A stretch of DNA of 64,000 nucleotides, from the NCBI GenBank assembly GCA_038496675.1, contig CM076655.1, positions 23,765,222 through 23,829,221 of the forward strand, written 5' to 3'. The notes under the pieces were generated by a model that worked only from the letters and a program-made list of their open reading frames with translations, made no database searches and was not told the origin of the DNA. Each line of letters begins with the position of its first letter. Position 1 is the stretch's first letter. Origin of the DNA: Rachycentron canadum. Taxonomy: Eukaryota; Chordata; Actinopteri; Carangiformes; Rachycentridae. Both the position numbers and the translations under genes were made by a program. Shown in pieces: positions 33,480-46,131 of the stretch.

Positions 33480-33830
33480 ATAAGAGGAAGGAAATGAGGT
33501 GAGTCGTCATTGAATAGCAGGAGCAGAGCAAAATAGAAAAGAAGAAGAAGAACAGAGGTGCAGATTTGTGGGGGGAATTACCCTAGGAGAGGGAGGAGGG
33601 GGAGGAGAAGGAGGAGGAAGGTGAAGGGGGATGAAGAAGGGAGAGATTGGAGGAGGGGTGCTGAAGAGGAAAAGCAGATGTAGAAAGAGATGTTCAAAGA
33701 GAAAGGGGTAAAGAGGCAGTGAACGGAGGTAAAATGGAGATAAAGAGAGGTGGAAGAAGGGCAAGTAAGAGGTGATGTATCGGGAAGAGGAGGAGGAGGA
33801 AGGTCTCTCCCTCTCAATATCTCTTCCATC
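33480..33830. repeat. Purine-rich (GGA/GAA) tract
   Basis: The plus strand is mostly A and G with GGAGGA, GAAGAA and GGGAGG motifs. The Pro/Ser/Leu antisense frames are artefacts. Confidence 0.8.
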
Positions 33831-34495
33831 CCTCCATCAGGCCTTAATCTCTCTGGGTTGAGAGAATCAGAGGTCAACCAGAGGACTCTTAGTGGACGGT
33901 GGGAAAAGGATCTGTCAGCACACACACACTGTAACTGGCACATGGACTCACAGACCCTTTAAAGAACGACTCATATTGAACAAGGTGAGCAATAACACAA
34001 TTTAAGATGTAATGAAAAATATCATAACAATGAACTGTTTCATTCTGAAATTAAATGTGACTTTATTGATATTTATTTAGCAAAACTGTCAGTTGAAATA
34101 TGGATAATTAATAATAGTTTCCATTACAAACATTCTGTAAAAATACAGTAAACTGAGTGTTTACTGTTTGAGAACTTGGTGAGCAAAGTCATGCTTATAT
34201 TTAACACAATATACACACAAGTGAACAGACATACAATATACACAGGTGATATACATATGAATACACTGTACTGTAAAAGCATATTAGCTGTTAAACCCTT
34301 ATTTACTGTATTCAAATGCAATGCATGAAGTTTTGAGTTCATGCATGTACACACTGTCTCAGCCACACACACACACACTCACACACACTTTCAGTGAAGT
34401 GCGTCCCCTCTCATGTGACTCAAGGACAAGTATCAGTGGCCGAAGGTCGACTGGTTCCACACGAATGGTCGGCATTCCTGTGGTGTCACTCTCAG

Positions 34496-34526
34496 CTGTG
34501 TGTGTGTCTTTGTGTGTGTGTGTGTC

Positions 34527-34564
<38 letters not shown>

Positions 34565-34683
34565 GTGTCAGTTTTGGTTGGTTTGCATTTTCACACAGCA
34601 GGAGCACAACTATGACTTTGAAGGGGTCTCTCTCTTTCCCTCATTAGTTACAGTGCAACTCCAAGTGTAATTGTGTGTGTGAA

Positions 34684-34716
<33 letters not shown>

Positions 34717-34941
34717 GACCTGGCTCTGTGGTTTGTCCCAAGTTCCCATTAGCGCTGCTATTGATCAGTGGCTGGTATTACACGTGACCATGTGTGTGTC
34801 TGTGTGTACCTGACATTGTGTTTTAGTACGTAGTTGTGTGTTTCTGTGAGCGTGTGTAGATATGGCTGATTGAGGAGCTTCTTAGGTTTCATTGTCCATT
34901 GGTATGCATGTTTAACGGCCCGTGTGTGCGTGTGTGCGTGC

Positions 34942-34984
<43 letters not shown>

Positions 34985-35136
34985 TGTGTGTGAAAGGTGA
35001 TGATAATAAGCCTCCATCTAATTCTGCTGGTACCAAGGCCATCTCAAGGACACATCACCTTCCTCTGGAGTGTTTTCTTCTGGATCGATGCTCTCACACA
35101 GAGGAGGAGGAGGAGGAGGAGGAGGAGGAGGAGGAG
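34496..35136. repeat. Cluster of (GT)n arrays and a (GAG)12 array
   Basis: (GT) arrays lie at 34496-34563 (with CTT interruptions), 34686-34715 and 34920-34991 (GC/GT mixed). A pure GAG trinucleotide array of about 12 units lies at 35100-35136. Confidence 0.95.
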
Positions 35137-35667
35137 CTGTTATCACAGGGACAGGGCTCAGTGTTAGCTTAGCCCACTTTAATGTAGTTCAGTGATGTTT
35201 AGCTTAACTAGCTCTTGAAAATGCTTGAAAACTCAATGACTGAATACAAATCAAGATTCTTATTTTATCCAATGAAAATCAAGTCTTTAACCTTGTTAAT
35301 GTCCATATGGTGTTTTTATTATAATACAATCAAAAGACCTGGCCGGGGCTAAATAAACCTGAAACCTTCTCAGTACAGAGAGCCAGAGTTTGCACTAGCA
35401 CAGCCACTGTGTCAGCCACTGCCAGTTACAAGCTGACAACCACAACCTAAGATGCTAATTACGCTAACTGTTCATATACTGCTAGTCTCTGATTCTGGTC
35501 TCTGGTCTTGATGCTCTCTCTTCTGTCACCGGAAACCAAAACATGTTTCAACGCAACGAATAAATTACTAAGTGCAGTGTATACAGATAAGTACGAAGTT
35601 GCGCTCGGCATTGAGGGTCTAGTTAAAAAAAACTATCAAAGACAGGCAAAATAGGAAGCCCTCAAGG
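35137..35667. other. Unassigned stretch
   Basis: No gene and no recognised element. Confidence 0.5.
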
Positions 35668-36085
35668 GGCAACCCACCCTAGCATCACCCACTGGCTTGT
35701 GAGCTGCCTTTTTGAGCCTCCAGTTTGGGATTTGCCTGTCGGCCATCTTGTTTTGTTTTTTTTAAACCAGAAGAAACCATATTTGGAGGAAAAGGTGGAG
35801 CTGAGGAGGAGTGAGGGGTGGATCTGACCTGCTCTGTCCTGATTGTTTGGTACAATCTGCCACTCACATGGTAGCCACGCCCTAATTCATCCCCTGCTTT
35901 ATGGTCTATTTTCCTCTACTGAGATCATAGGTGGTGATAAATCAAATGAGAAGTAGGAATATAATTCTATAATTCTTTTTATGACCAGTGGAGTTGCCCC
36001 CTGATGGTCATTGGAGAGAGTGTAGGTCTAAGAAACTTCAGCATTGGCTTCACTTTTCAGACCCAGAATCTACGTCCATTTTTTA
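35668..36085 (+). mobile_element. Family-A interspersed repeat, long copy
   Basis: The blocks in order are GGCTTGTGAGC..CCTTTTTGAGCCTCCAG, GGCCATCTTG, AAACCATATTTGGAGG, GGTGGAGCTGAGGAGGAG, GACCTGCTCTGTCCTG, GTAGCCACGCCCTAATTC, CTTTATGGTCTATTTTCC, GCCCCCTGATGGTCATTGG and ACTTTTCAGACCCAGAATC. The copy at 45311-45720 shares this full order. It is non-coding with no inverted ends seen; whether it is a SINE or a DNA element is unresolved. Confidence 0.85.
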
Positions 36086-36291
36086 GACAGTATCCAGGAG
36101 CATCACACCTTTTAGGGGCTAATGGTGTTTAGTTCTGATTTTAATTTGGCTCTGGTTTAGCTTTGTTCAACTCTTGTTTGTTTGAAGTTGTTTGTTGAAG
36201 TTAATAGTGTTTTACAGATCTCTGTTCTGTGAGTCCTCATGTTGACGGCCTAATTTTTTTTTTTGTGGAGGAAGACAAAGACAAGGAAAGT

Positions 36292-36320
36292 GACGTAACG
36301 TAACGTAACATAACATAACT
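36292..36320. repeat. (CGTAA/CATAA)n pentanucleotide repeat
   Basis: About five 5-base units, the first CGTAA and the later ones CATAA, consistent with CpG to CA decay within the array. Confidence 0.85.
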
Positions 36321-36535
36321 ACAGAGGAACAAAAGAACTGTCAACTTGGAGATTTGTATTTAACACATATAGATTGAAAAAAGCAATTAAATAAGGTGTT
36401 AGGTATCAATGTGCTGACCTCTGACCTCCCTCCAAACAGCTGAAACACTTCTGTCGACTCCTCCTCAACCTTTCAGTGCTCGCAGTCCAGTTGCATTGCA
36501 TGTAATTTCATCCGAACTGATTCTTGTTTTCACTA

Positions 36536-36810
36536 CATTGTTGCCTAATGAGGGTCAGTGGGAGGCCGCCGCCGCCCTCAAAGCCTCCCTCTGATGAGTT
36601 AATATGCATTCCCACAGCCAGGAGGGCATTTTCTGATGGGGAATATAATGATGAGGATATTCCTGGTGTAATTTTGGAGGGAAGGACAGGGAGTGCATGT
36701 CCCATTCCCCATCCCCCTCCTGTTAATAACGGCTGCATGGAGTGGTCTATACTCTCTAATAAAACATTGACTCCTATCTGCACAGAGGTGATTTTAAAGG
36801 GCATGAAGAT
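36536..36810. other. Candidate conserved non-coding element
   Basis: About 270 bases of unique, balanced sequence without repeats. It contains GATGAGTTAATATGCATTCC and AATAATGATGAGG-like motifs, and both strands are open for 95 or more codons. The overlapping frames have no recognised domain. The look suits a conserved developmental enhancer, but only alignment with other fish could show it. Confidence 0.3.
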
Positions 36811-37334
36811 GACTGAAAATTATCAGCGAGACTTTTTTTTTTTTATAGGAGGAAGAGAGGAACGTGTGCAAACAAAATTGGAAGTGTATAAAGAGTTTTT
36901 AATGTATTTTAATGTATTTTGTCATATTATAGCAGGAAAATTGTAGATTCACATGTGAAATCTGTCTTTAGAAGTTGGTCTTAATTCAGCACAGGAAAAC
37001 TAACATACAGAGTTCTTCAGCATTGGTAGAGGTAATTGACCAGAAATTGTTTTGTGTTGTTTCTTAATGGATGACACTACAGTAAAATTTAGGTGGTATG
37101 GTTTGCAGCTGAGATGCAGTGTGTGTCAGCATAAACATAAATGATTTCCATGTCAGCTGAGGAAGAGAGGAAGTTGTCTTGTCATCCCGGTAGTTTTCCT
37201 CTTCTCCTCCTCCTCCTCTCTGACACTCAGTGTATTGCTCCCATATACAACTCTATTATGACAGTTGGCTTGGAGGAATTCAAAACAAGAACGCCTCTGG
37301 TCTTCCCCATGGGCGACCAGCCTCCATAACACAG

Positions 37335-37526
37335 ACACACACACACACACACACACACTCTCAGACCTGCACAGGGTCTTATATAGACAGACAGTCACAC
37401 TTGCTCAGACATGCATGTAACGGTCACACAGACGTGCAAAATAACAGACGCACACACTTCAGCCCCCACCGCTTGTATTTTCATAACGCAGTGTAAAGGT
37501 TAAATCTGGCTCTGCTTGTTTAACGT

Positions 37527-37568
<42 letters not shown>
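37335..37568. repeat. Two (AC)n microsatellites
   Basis: (AC) arrays at 37335-37358 and 37527-37568 (about 21 units), with AC-rich sequence between. Confidence 0.95.
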
Positions 37569-37570
<2 letters not shown>

Positions 37571-38183
37571 AAGTGGAGAAAAACAAAAAGTCCTAATGCT
37601 CCCTTTAACCCCTGGCAGGTGTAGAGGAGGGGCTGTGGGTGGATATATGGATGAAGGGGCCGATAGGCTGGACGGGAGGAAGGAGCCCCCGGGCAAGGTG
37701 CAAAACAGTAAGAGGAGGGTGACACGGGGTATGAAAGGGAAAGGTTCAGTTTACTCAAAAACTCAAAACATTTTTCCTACATCTCTACTGATCTATAGCC
37801 ATTTAAATGGATGAGATTGATGTTTGAAAATCACCCATCCAGATTTGTGCAGCTGCAACAAAACAATGGAAGTTAATGGATTTTGTTTGTGGTGCTTGAA
37901 GCAATTAAACATTACATCTGAAAAACTCGGCAGCAGCGTGTTTCTCCTGGTTACTCAGGATGATCTGCAGGTTTCCGTGCAGGATAAGATTTTCTCTCTA
38001 AAATTAGCAAAAATACGCTTCCAAATGACAAATACTGACCTGAGACCTGTACTTTCTGTTCGTCTGTTGTCTTCATTTTTTTTTCTCCTTGCCTTTTTTT
38101 CCATGTTTCCTTTTCTCACGGTATGTGTCGGGGACAGCTGGAGTCGCCTCAGAGAGCAGCCTGAAGACAGCTCCCAGGTAACA

Positions 38184-38210
38184 CCACACACACACACACA
38201 CACACACACA
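38184..38210. repeat. (AC)n microsatellite
   Basis: About 13 AC units. Confidence 0.95.
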
Positions 38211-39094
38211 GGCAGACATACTGTCTGCAGTCATGATGGAGCTTAGACACAGTAATAACTGACTAAGCTCTTAAACATGCATTTGGTCACTGTAATGCAT
38301 AGATGCAAACAAATGTGCACACATCATCATATCACATGAATGTATGCTCTCATCCCTCACTCACACAGACAAACACACAGTGTGCATTCATATATAGAGC
38401 ATTTACCACTACAGCCTTTTTCCACTGGTCAAAAAAACCTCCCATCATCAGGCGTTTGTCGGCAATGGAAAAGGACCCAGGTCACATGAAATGCAGTAGC
38501 TGTGCGTATTTCTTGGCCTGGGCTCCCTTTGACATTGATGTAACCACAACACCCGGGTGAACCTGCAGATTTTTACTCTTCCTGCTGTAATGTCTCATAG
38601 AGCACATACACAGGCCTGCCACCTGCCACCTGCCCAGCACGGCGCTGTTAAACCAGAAAAACAGCAACACAACGGATTCAAGTGTCTCACACAGAGGCTC
38701 CGACGCTTTCGGTTGCGTGCGTCAGTCTGAATAGAAAGGGGTCAATTGGTTTTTATTAGTGGATTCATCCATGTTTTGAAAACCTGCATATACTTGCTAA
38801 TTCTGGTGGAAAAGCACTGTGACTTTTAACTTAACTTTAACTAAAATATCTTTAATGTCCTGGTAGTAGGTTACTGATAAAAACATGCGGTCATGTAAGC
38901 AACATTACTTTCACTGTAACGTGATTATTAACTTTACGTAACCTTAAGAAACAGCGTTCTTATGCCAAGAGAAATAGAAGCATAATAAAACAGAATGAGG
39001 GGGAAATTAAGCCGAATAGAGTCAAGTAGAAGTAGTGGGTCCCACAGGAGGAGAGGCTATTGTGTATGCTACTGGCATTTGTTTATGGTTTAAA

Positions 39095-39096
<2 letters not shown>
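38211..39096. other. Unassigned stretch
   Basis: No gene and no recognised element. Confidence 0.5.
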
Positions 39097-39148
<52 letters not shown>

Positions 39149-39256
39149 TGGATATCTCTTTCTAGATATGTTGTGTCTTTTGTGTGTACAGTGCTGTGTG
39201 TTTGGCTGCATATGTGTAAGCAAATTTCAGTATGTGTGTGTGTATGTGTGTGTGTG
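39097..39256. repeat. (GT)25 microsatellite and GT-rich flank
   Basis: A pure GT array lies at 39097-39146, with a second shorter run at 39231-39256. A purine-rich patch follows at 39455-39540. Confidence 0.95.
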
Positions 39257-42200
39257 AAGGTCACCGTGTGTGGTAAGTGTGTATGTGTGTTGTGTTCTGT
39301 GTATGTGATACACTCTGCAAACAAAAGAGAGCAGACACCGGTGGCTGCTCCCTGTGGTATGATAGAAATACAACACACACACACAAACACTGACACAGAA
39401 TGATAATGCAACGGTCAGACGAAGGAGGGGACAGACGTGTGGTGATAGTGGTGGTGGAGAAAAAAATTAGAAAAGAGAAAATAGGAAAAGAAAAAGAGGA
39501 AACCAAAGGAAAGAAAGTGAAGAATGGAAAGATGATCATGAAAGGGAAGCCTGTGTGTTCTCCTGGCTGGAGCAAGGTTGAAGATCAGAATAGACCTGCT
39601 CCCTAAATCTTTTATCAGCCATGCTAACGCTAACCACCAACTCTGCCCAGCTCAGGAAACCATCTGCCAGGTTTCAGCAGCAACATGAAACACTGAGTAA
39701 ACAGTCTGTGTATTTATGAATTGATTAATGCGCCACATAAGAGACAGTAAGGTTTGGTAACCAGACCTGCGTCGCATATGTATAATTTTGCCCATTGTTT
39801 ACATGTTGAAATGGCAGAATCCAGTAAACAATAAACAGAAATTTTCAATACCTTCAAAATGGGAGCAACAAGGAGCATTTAAACTTCATCTTTATCTAAA
39901 GTAAGATATTTGTCACGTTGTCAAGGTTCTTTACATTGTTGAACTTTATTTAAAGTGACGATAATTTCAAACCTCCAAACCAGGATCATTGAGTCTACTA
40001 CCTGCTCATGCACATGTACGTGCTTATGCATGCACCAAGTGCTTTCAGTTTTTTAGTTCATTTTTATGCCTTTATTTGACAGGGGAAGTGGAGAGAGACA
40101 GGAAATTTGAGCTGGACAAACTGATATAATGTGATTGTTTAGCTTACCTGTGACTTGTCCTGTGGTTATTCATCCCTTCTTTTTTTCGGGATCACTTTGC
40201 TTGCACAAGTCTTATTCAAGAAAGTGCTGCTGCCATTGATGCTGTTTCACTGTTAATTTTAGGACAGTCAGAGACTAAGTCTCCACAAGAAATGAAACTA
40301 GCACATTTAAATTTTTACTTCCTGTCCTGTTTGGTCATGACCTTTGTTTGCATTTCATTCAGAGGTTAAATGACTGTCAGCCTGTTAGTTACATATTCAT
40401 TGTGGAAAATGTGTGAGTGTGTGTCATGAGAGATTAGACAGCGCAAGTGTGACGTGGTGAGAGAAGGATTTCGAGAGAGAGAAAATCAGAGAGGACAGAA
40501 TGTCACCAGAATGATATTAATAATAACTAAATAATAGATTTGAGAGTCGAGCCAGAAAATCTGCTGTGAATCTGTGTTGAATTTGAGAAACTAAGCGAAG
40601 TCCTCCTCTACATAACGACTCTTCATTGTCTCACATTCGGCCACTTAACCTACTCAGTGATTCAGCTCCTCAGGTACAATTTTATATTTTTAATCCAAAT
40701 TAATTCTCTCTTCGCTTGTTTTGTCTGCTGGGTCAGAAATAAAGCTTCGGCATATTATAGATGCTCTTGATGTACATGGCGTTCTGTTCTTGTACAGTGA
40801 GTCGCTTTTGTATGTCCTATTTGTACCTTTAAAATCAGTGTTAAAAGTGTTGTAAATGAGATTTGAAACAATAACACAGCAGTGAACAACAATTTTTATG
40901 TAAAGATATAGTGGCATAAAGATATAGCCCACATGTGAGCTGACACAGTGCAGTATGTAGCGCCCAGAATTTTCTTCACTGAAGAAACTTTTACATCTAA
41001 AAACGCTATGACAAACAAAGAGAGGAGACCGGTACTGGTCTGCCAGTGGACGTTTGTTCAAATGTGAATAAGTTCAAGGTTGAATTTCTCCCCCAGTCCC
41101 ACTGTGGAGCAATATCTGTCTGGCTTTATCGAGATGGAGAACCCGACAAGCTGCTCCAGGGCTCCAGCTTAACTCAGAACTGGTTTCCTTCTCCTCCGTG
41201 TGTCAGTAACTTGATGCCACATAATGCTACATGTCTGTTTTCATTAGTATGATAGCAATGATTAGCATTAGATGTGGCTGACAAAGCGCTTGTTGTGGTC
41301 TGAGATGCAGGTGGTGGAGTGTGACATCTAGCGACAGCGAGGATCAACAAAGGTTTACTGCTTGTTTTTAGGGCACTGTCAGGTCCGACCCCTTCCTCAC
41401 ACCGCTGACCTTTTCTTTGTACACATGCCTGTTCACACTGTGAGCTCTGCTGACCAGTTGTTGCTGGGGCCGGACACTGAGGGCTGGAGGCCTCCACAGA
41501 TCAGTCACGGCCTCTCGGGGCCTCCTCAGTCTCTGCTAAAGATGCTTTGAATTGCTTCTGAACCACACTGGCAGGTGCATCAGTGTGACAGTCCAGACAC
41601 TCCAGTGATCCTAAAATGAAACTGAAACACATAACATGCTTCTGTAGTTGTGACAGGACTCTTGTCACCTCGCCATACACACACACACACACGGAGACAC
41701 ACAAATACACACACACATTCCCCCACTTAGTTACTTAAACTACAAACCCACACCACACTCATCTGCCTGTCTCACCACCTGACCTTGGCTCTGACTGACG
41801 GCTGCAAACACACCTGTCCATCTCAACAGGGCGCGCTTCTTTTTTGGTTCCCGGGCGACTGCACCGGCCAATCAGGACGAGCCGTGCCTCGTGCTCTGCG
41901 CACCAGTGGTTTCACTCACATTCCCTCTGACAGACTGTAGTTGAATTATATTACACTCAATATCTAAATAATGTACTTGCTTTCCTTGGGTATTTTCCAT
42001 GCTCACAAACCAAAATAAACAATTTCAAAAGCAAAAAGTGGAATTGATGGATTTTTAAAGTTAAGATAAAACTGCACAGTGAAAAAAATACATTTACAGT
42101 TTGGTGCAATTCCTTGAGCTTTTGCAAAAATAAACTATTTCATATTTAATGATGAAGTTGGGATTAGATCCTAAAATAAAATCATCTGTGTGTGTATGAA

Positions 42201-42281
42201 ACTCCTGCATTACTAATAAGACACAGTGGAGACTCGTGTAAGAGTATTACTCACCAGAATTTGCTGCAGTGCACAGACAAA
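39257..42281. other. Unassigned stretch with a SINE fragment
   Basis: No gene over 3 kb. 40060-40115 holds a SINE body fragment, and an AC run lies at 41682-41721. The unique patch at 41230-41320 (TAGCAATGATTAGCATTAG) is a weak conserved non-coding candidate. Confidence 0.45.
40060..40115 (-). mobile_element. SINE body fragment
   Basis: GCCTTTATTTGACAGGGG followed by AGTGGAGAGAGACAGG matches the body of the antisense SINEs at 5608 and 16915. The head is absent. Confidence 0.5.
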
Positions 42282-42309
42282 CACATACACACACACACAC
42301 ACACACACC
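42282..42309. repeat. (AC)n microsatellite
   Basis: About 13 AC units with one earlier interruption. Confidence 0.93.
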
Positions 42310-43539
42310 ATCAGCAGAGGCAAACCAGGCAAATGCTTGGGACCCAGAAGAGACAAAGGGCCCTGATGGCCCCTCACATAAAGACACCAAGCAGTGAGTT
42401 GTCAGGGATTAGGATCAGGGAACATCTTTAAATGTTAGCGGCTACCACGTGAGGCGTTTAAGGAACATCTGTAAAGTGTGTCTTCTGTAGACTTTAATGG
42501 TCGAATGTGTGTAGGATTGCTACTGTACAGTAAGATACAGAATAGTAATGTTCATTTTTTGAACCTTCACAATCACAGAAGAATAAAGAGCAAACAAAAC
42601 ACAACTGTCAGGACTGTTGACACATTAATTATTGTTTCAGTGTTTTAACATGGCAGAAACCTGATTCTTTGGGCTATGATGAGTTGGGATGGCAGTCTCT
42701 CATTATCTCCGCGACCCCTATGTATGAAAGGGTTAAAACTTGAGTCATACACATGTTGTTGGACATATTCATATAGGAACATTTCAAATAGATCTGAAAT
42801 GGTAATGATGGACACAGTGATGAGCTACAGACCTTTAAGCTTGTTGTATCCCCACTTTGACAACTACATGTACACCATGGCCACCTGGCATTTCCTGCTT
42901 TCATTCAGAGCCTCTGTCCTCCTTTCTGTACACCCCTTTCCATGAGAGCTGAACTTTATGACACTAAATATTTCATCTGTCTGCTCATCATGTCTCTCAC
43001 TTTCTCTGGCGTTTCAGCTCTAAAGACCCTCTACATCTAAACTCCCATTTAGATGCTCCACTCTCCCTCTCCATCACTGCCTCTCCAGTTGAGGAGTGAC
43101 TCACACAGTTAAAGCACAACTTCACTGTAAATCTCACATGACTAATGCATGCACAGCAGCCCTGCTCTTCCTCTTCACCTCCTCCTCCTCCTTCTCTTTT
43201 TTCCCTCCTCACCTCAGTTCCCCGTCACCTGCTTTTACCTTTCTGTGCCTCCTACACCCTATTCAGACTGACAGCGACAAACAGAGATGAACAGTAGCAC
43301 GAAATGCAACGCCTCTCCTCTGGTGTCAAGTACTGAAAAAGCTTTTCCTCCTAAAAAATAAAGTTGACTTTCAGCAAATATCTTACATCATGCAAGAAGG
43401 TGAGGATCTCAAGTTCAGTAAGAATAAAATGAAGGAAAAGGAGCAGCATGGTTAAAAATGATGGCACTGACTTTCAGACAACCTTGAATATAAAATTTAT
43501 AAATTACCCTTTTTCATCACATTTTCCCTCTTCCTCTCC
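42310..43539. other. Unassigned stretch
   Basis: No gene. A CT-rich patch lies at 43160-43225. Confidence 0.5.
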
Positions 43540-43840
43540 TAGAGTGTCCGAAGTTGAACCAGCACTGGTCCACATCTCCTAAGCTCTGGAATAATTGTCC
43601 ATTATGTCTAAGATCCTTTGTGTCTGTGGACTCTTTTAAAAAGCAACTAAAAACCCATTTGGCTTTGAGGCAACATGTGGTATTTTATGTTTTTGAGCGA
43701 TGTCCTCCATCTGGTTTATCTTTGTTTCAGCGCTGCTTTTATTTGATGTATCTTCATTTTATTTATTTCATTTGATTTTATCCATTCGATTGTGAAGTAC
43801 TTTGTAACTCTGGTGTCTGTGAGAAGTGCAAAGCATGACT
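43540..43840 (+). mobile_element. LINE ORF2 C-terminus and 3' end, relic
   Basis: The frame keeps SPKLWNNCPLCLRS and DSFKKQLKTHL, which match the end of L2/CR1-type ORF2 (LWNxLPxxLR...FKxxLKTHL). The stretch after it (AGTACTTTGTAACTCTGGTG, then GAGAAGTGCAAAGC) resembles a LINE 3' UTR. Everything upstream is missing, so it is a severely 5'-truncated copy. Confidence 0.75.
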
Positions 43841-44104
43841 TGTTTGCTTGCTGGTGTAGATGATCATTGCTGCGTCTCTGGACCTGCCTGAGGGTGTACT
43901 TCCTGTCTGACTTGCCTAAAACACAGTACCTCCACAGATTAGATCAGATGATCGAACAACTTTAACTGGCTGCTTTAAATGTGGTTCTAGCTCCTACTGA
44001 TTTTTGAGGTTCCACAAATCATAAACATTTGAAACTGCTAAAAAAGTTCTATATATATATAATATATATTTGTTTTTCGTAAATATACATATATTAACTG
44101 GTTG

Positions 44105-44340
44105 GCGCACAACTTCAGTGCAACGGTTTTCCATGAGTCAGCACATCCAAGTTTGAACTTTTTTAATGCTTCTCGAGTTGGCAGCAGAGGTGGAGCTGCA
44201 ACAATCCTTGCTTGGGGAGTTTAACTCTTTCGAACATCTTTTTTCTGTGATGAAGAGTTTCCCCAGGAATTTTACTGGCTGTTGTCTACAGACCACCAAA
44301 ATACTGCCCTATTTTATTGATGAAGCATCTCTACAGATTT
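44105..44340 (+). mobile_element. LINE endonuclease-domain relic
   Basis: Translated pieces in shifting frames give SRVGSRGGAATI, FNSFEHLF, a VVYRPPK-like stretch encoded around 44281-44300, and FIDEASL. In L2/CR1-type LINEs these belong, in this order, to the apurinic endonuclease domain. The frame is broken by stops and shifts. It cannot be the same copy as 43540-43840 because the order is wrong for one element. Confidence 0.55.
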
Positions 44341-45310
44341 AAATTCTTTTATTATTAAAGTATATATGAGGAAAGGCCCCAACAGTGAGTCAGTCCCATA
44401 GACTCCCATGTTAAAATACAGCAGACTACAGCACTAAAGAATCCTGATCTGCTTAGGTCGTTGGATGCTGATATATTGAATTGGCTTTTTGAAGTGGAGA
44501 CTTTTGTTTTGGTGAGATGTATAGATGATTTGCAGAAGGGTGTTAGGCTTATTGTTGAAATGAACAATTTGGTTTGTACTTTTTATTCATATATTCTATT
44601 TTATTTGTGCCTTCGATGTCATCAGGTTTATGGTTAAATGTCTTGGATGCTCATACGAGCTGGGCACAGGAGAGGTGCAGGACACTTAAATAAACAATCA
44701 ATCATTGTCAGTGATTGAAAGACACTGGAGATTAAGCCCCACACCTGGCACACGATGTGGGTGGAGCATCATCTATTTAAGATCCTGTTGCAAGAACTGG
44801 AGGTTTAAAGAGACCAAAATTTGAGGTGTCTGAGATTTTCCTCTTCCCACGACTAAAGTGACGCTCACGTATCTAACAAATATCTTCACTGACATAAATA
44901 ACTTCAAACATTTGTCTCAGTCTGAATAAAAGCAAACACACAGATTAACGTCTCGGATTAGCTACTGTAGTTTACAGGACCGGGATCTCCTTACGGGGCA
45001 GCTTGCCAGTTAACCAAGCTGGCTGCCTGTTCATCTGTACATGTTGGGCTATTGTGAGATTGTGGGTCAATTAAGTGTGTGTCCCTGCAAGAGAAGAGGT
45101 AACAAACAACAGAAGATGGTTTGTGCTTTTAAGTGTTTGATTTAGAACTGAAGAGAGAACTTTCTAATTATTAATAGAATATAAATCAATACATTGATGT
45201 AGATTCAGCTTTTTCCCACGTTAAAGATGTTTTTCCCACCATGATACAGGTATTATTTTTTTCAAATAAAATACTTATTTGACTGGTTGGGGAATTGTTA
45301 TATCCAAGTG
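44341..45310. other. Unassigned, small family-A tail trace
   Basis: No gene. 44372-44412 (AGTGAGTCAGTCCCATAG, ACTCCCATGTTAAAATA) resembles the tail segment near 48745-48790. AT-rich microsatellite-like sequence lies at 44050-44090, just before this interval. Confidence 0.45.
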
Positions 45311-45720
45311 TCAACCCACGGTGACATCAGTTTGTAATTTGGTCATTTCCATCTTGTTTTTTTGAAAGAAGAAGAAAACATATTGGGAGGAGAAGGTGGA
45401 GCTGAGGAGGAGTGAGGGGTGGAGCTGACCTGCTCTGTACTCTATCCTGATTGTGTGATACAGTCTGTCAATCACACAGTAGCCACGCCCCCTAATTAAT
45501 CCCCTGCTTTATGGTCTATTTTCCTCTAAATGGGACTGTCAAGACTTGAAACTAGAGACTGAGACCATATCAAATCAAGTGAGAAGTAGGGACATTTTCC
45601 CATAGATTTCAATAGAATCTTCTTTTTACCATCAGTGGCCCCCTGATGGTCATTAGATGGAATTGATGTTTGAGAAACTTAAGCACTGGGCTCACTTTTG
45701 AGACCAAAAGTTTACGAGTC
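45311..45720 (+). mobile_element. Family-A interspersed repeat, long copy
   Basis: It shares the complete block order of 35668-36085: GGTGACATCAGTTTG, CCATCTTGTTTTTTTG, GGTGGAGCTGAGGAGGAG, GTAGCCACGCCCCCTAATT, CTTTATGGTCTATTTTCC, GGCCCCCTGATGGTCATTAG. It has extra bases around 45540-45600 (GAGACTGAGACCATA, CATTTTCCCATAGATTTC). Confidence 0.85.
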
Positions 45721-46109
45721 AGTGGTTACACCCAAATCACGAAGCAGCCGATCAGCTTTGTTGCTTTTGGTCTGTTTCCGCTGCTCCTCATGTTCACCCC
45801 TCCTCCGCTACACTATCCTCAGCGCCTTCTCAATTCCTCTGCATCTCCCCACTCACACTGCAGATTCTGCAAAATATCCAGGACATGTAGCCACGAACGC
45901 TCACAAATGTGCTTATAAGAGCTATATATCTGTCACTGTCTCCCACTCTCTCTCTCTCTCTCTCAAACACACATGGGAAAACACACACATACAGTTTTCC
46001 CCATAAGAGCAGTCCAATCTATTATTGAGTAGACCGCCGTCATTTCGGGGCCTGAAGGTCACTGGCATCAATAACTCTGCTGGTAGCCACTAGACGAGCC
46101 CGCTCTCCA

Positions 46110-46131
46110 CACACACACACACACACACACA
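46110..46131. repeat. (AC)n microsatellite
   Basis: About 11 AC units, followed by ATATAT. Confidence 0.93.

Noticed and set aside
38138..38177. Possible 40-base exon between a T-rich tract and CAG|GTAACA
   Set aside because: Acceptor and donor both fit loosely, but there is no coding evidence and the donor merges into an (AC) repeat.
39022..39411. His-Thr repeat frame of 129 codons
   Set aside because: It translates (GT)/(CA) microsatellites; all phases are open because the repeat has no stops.
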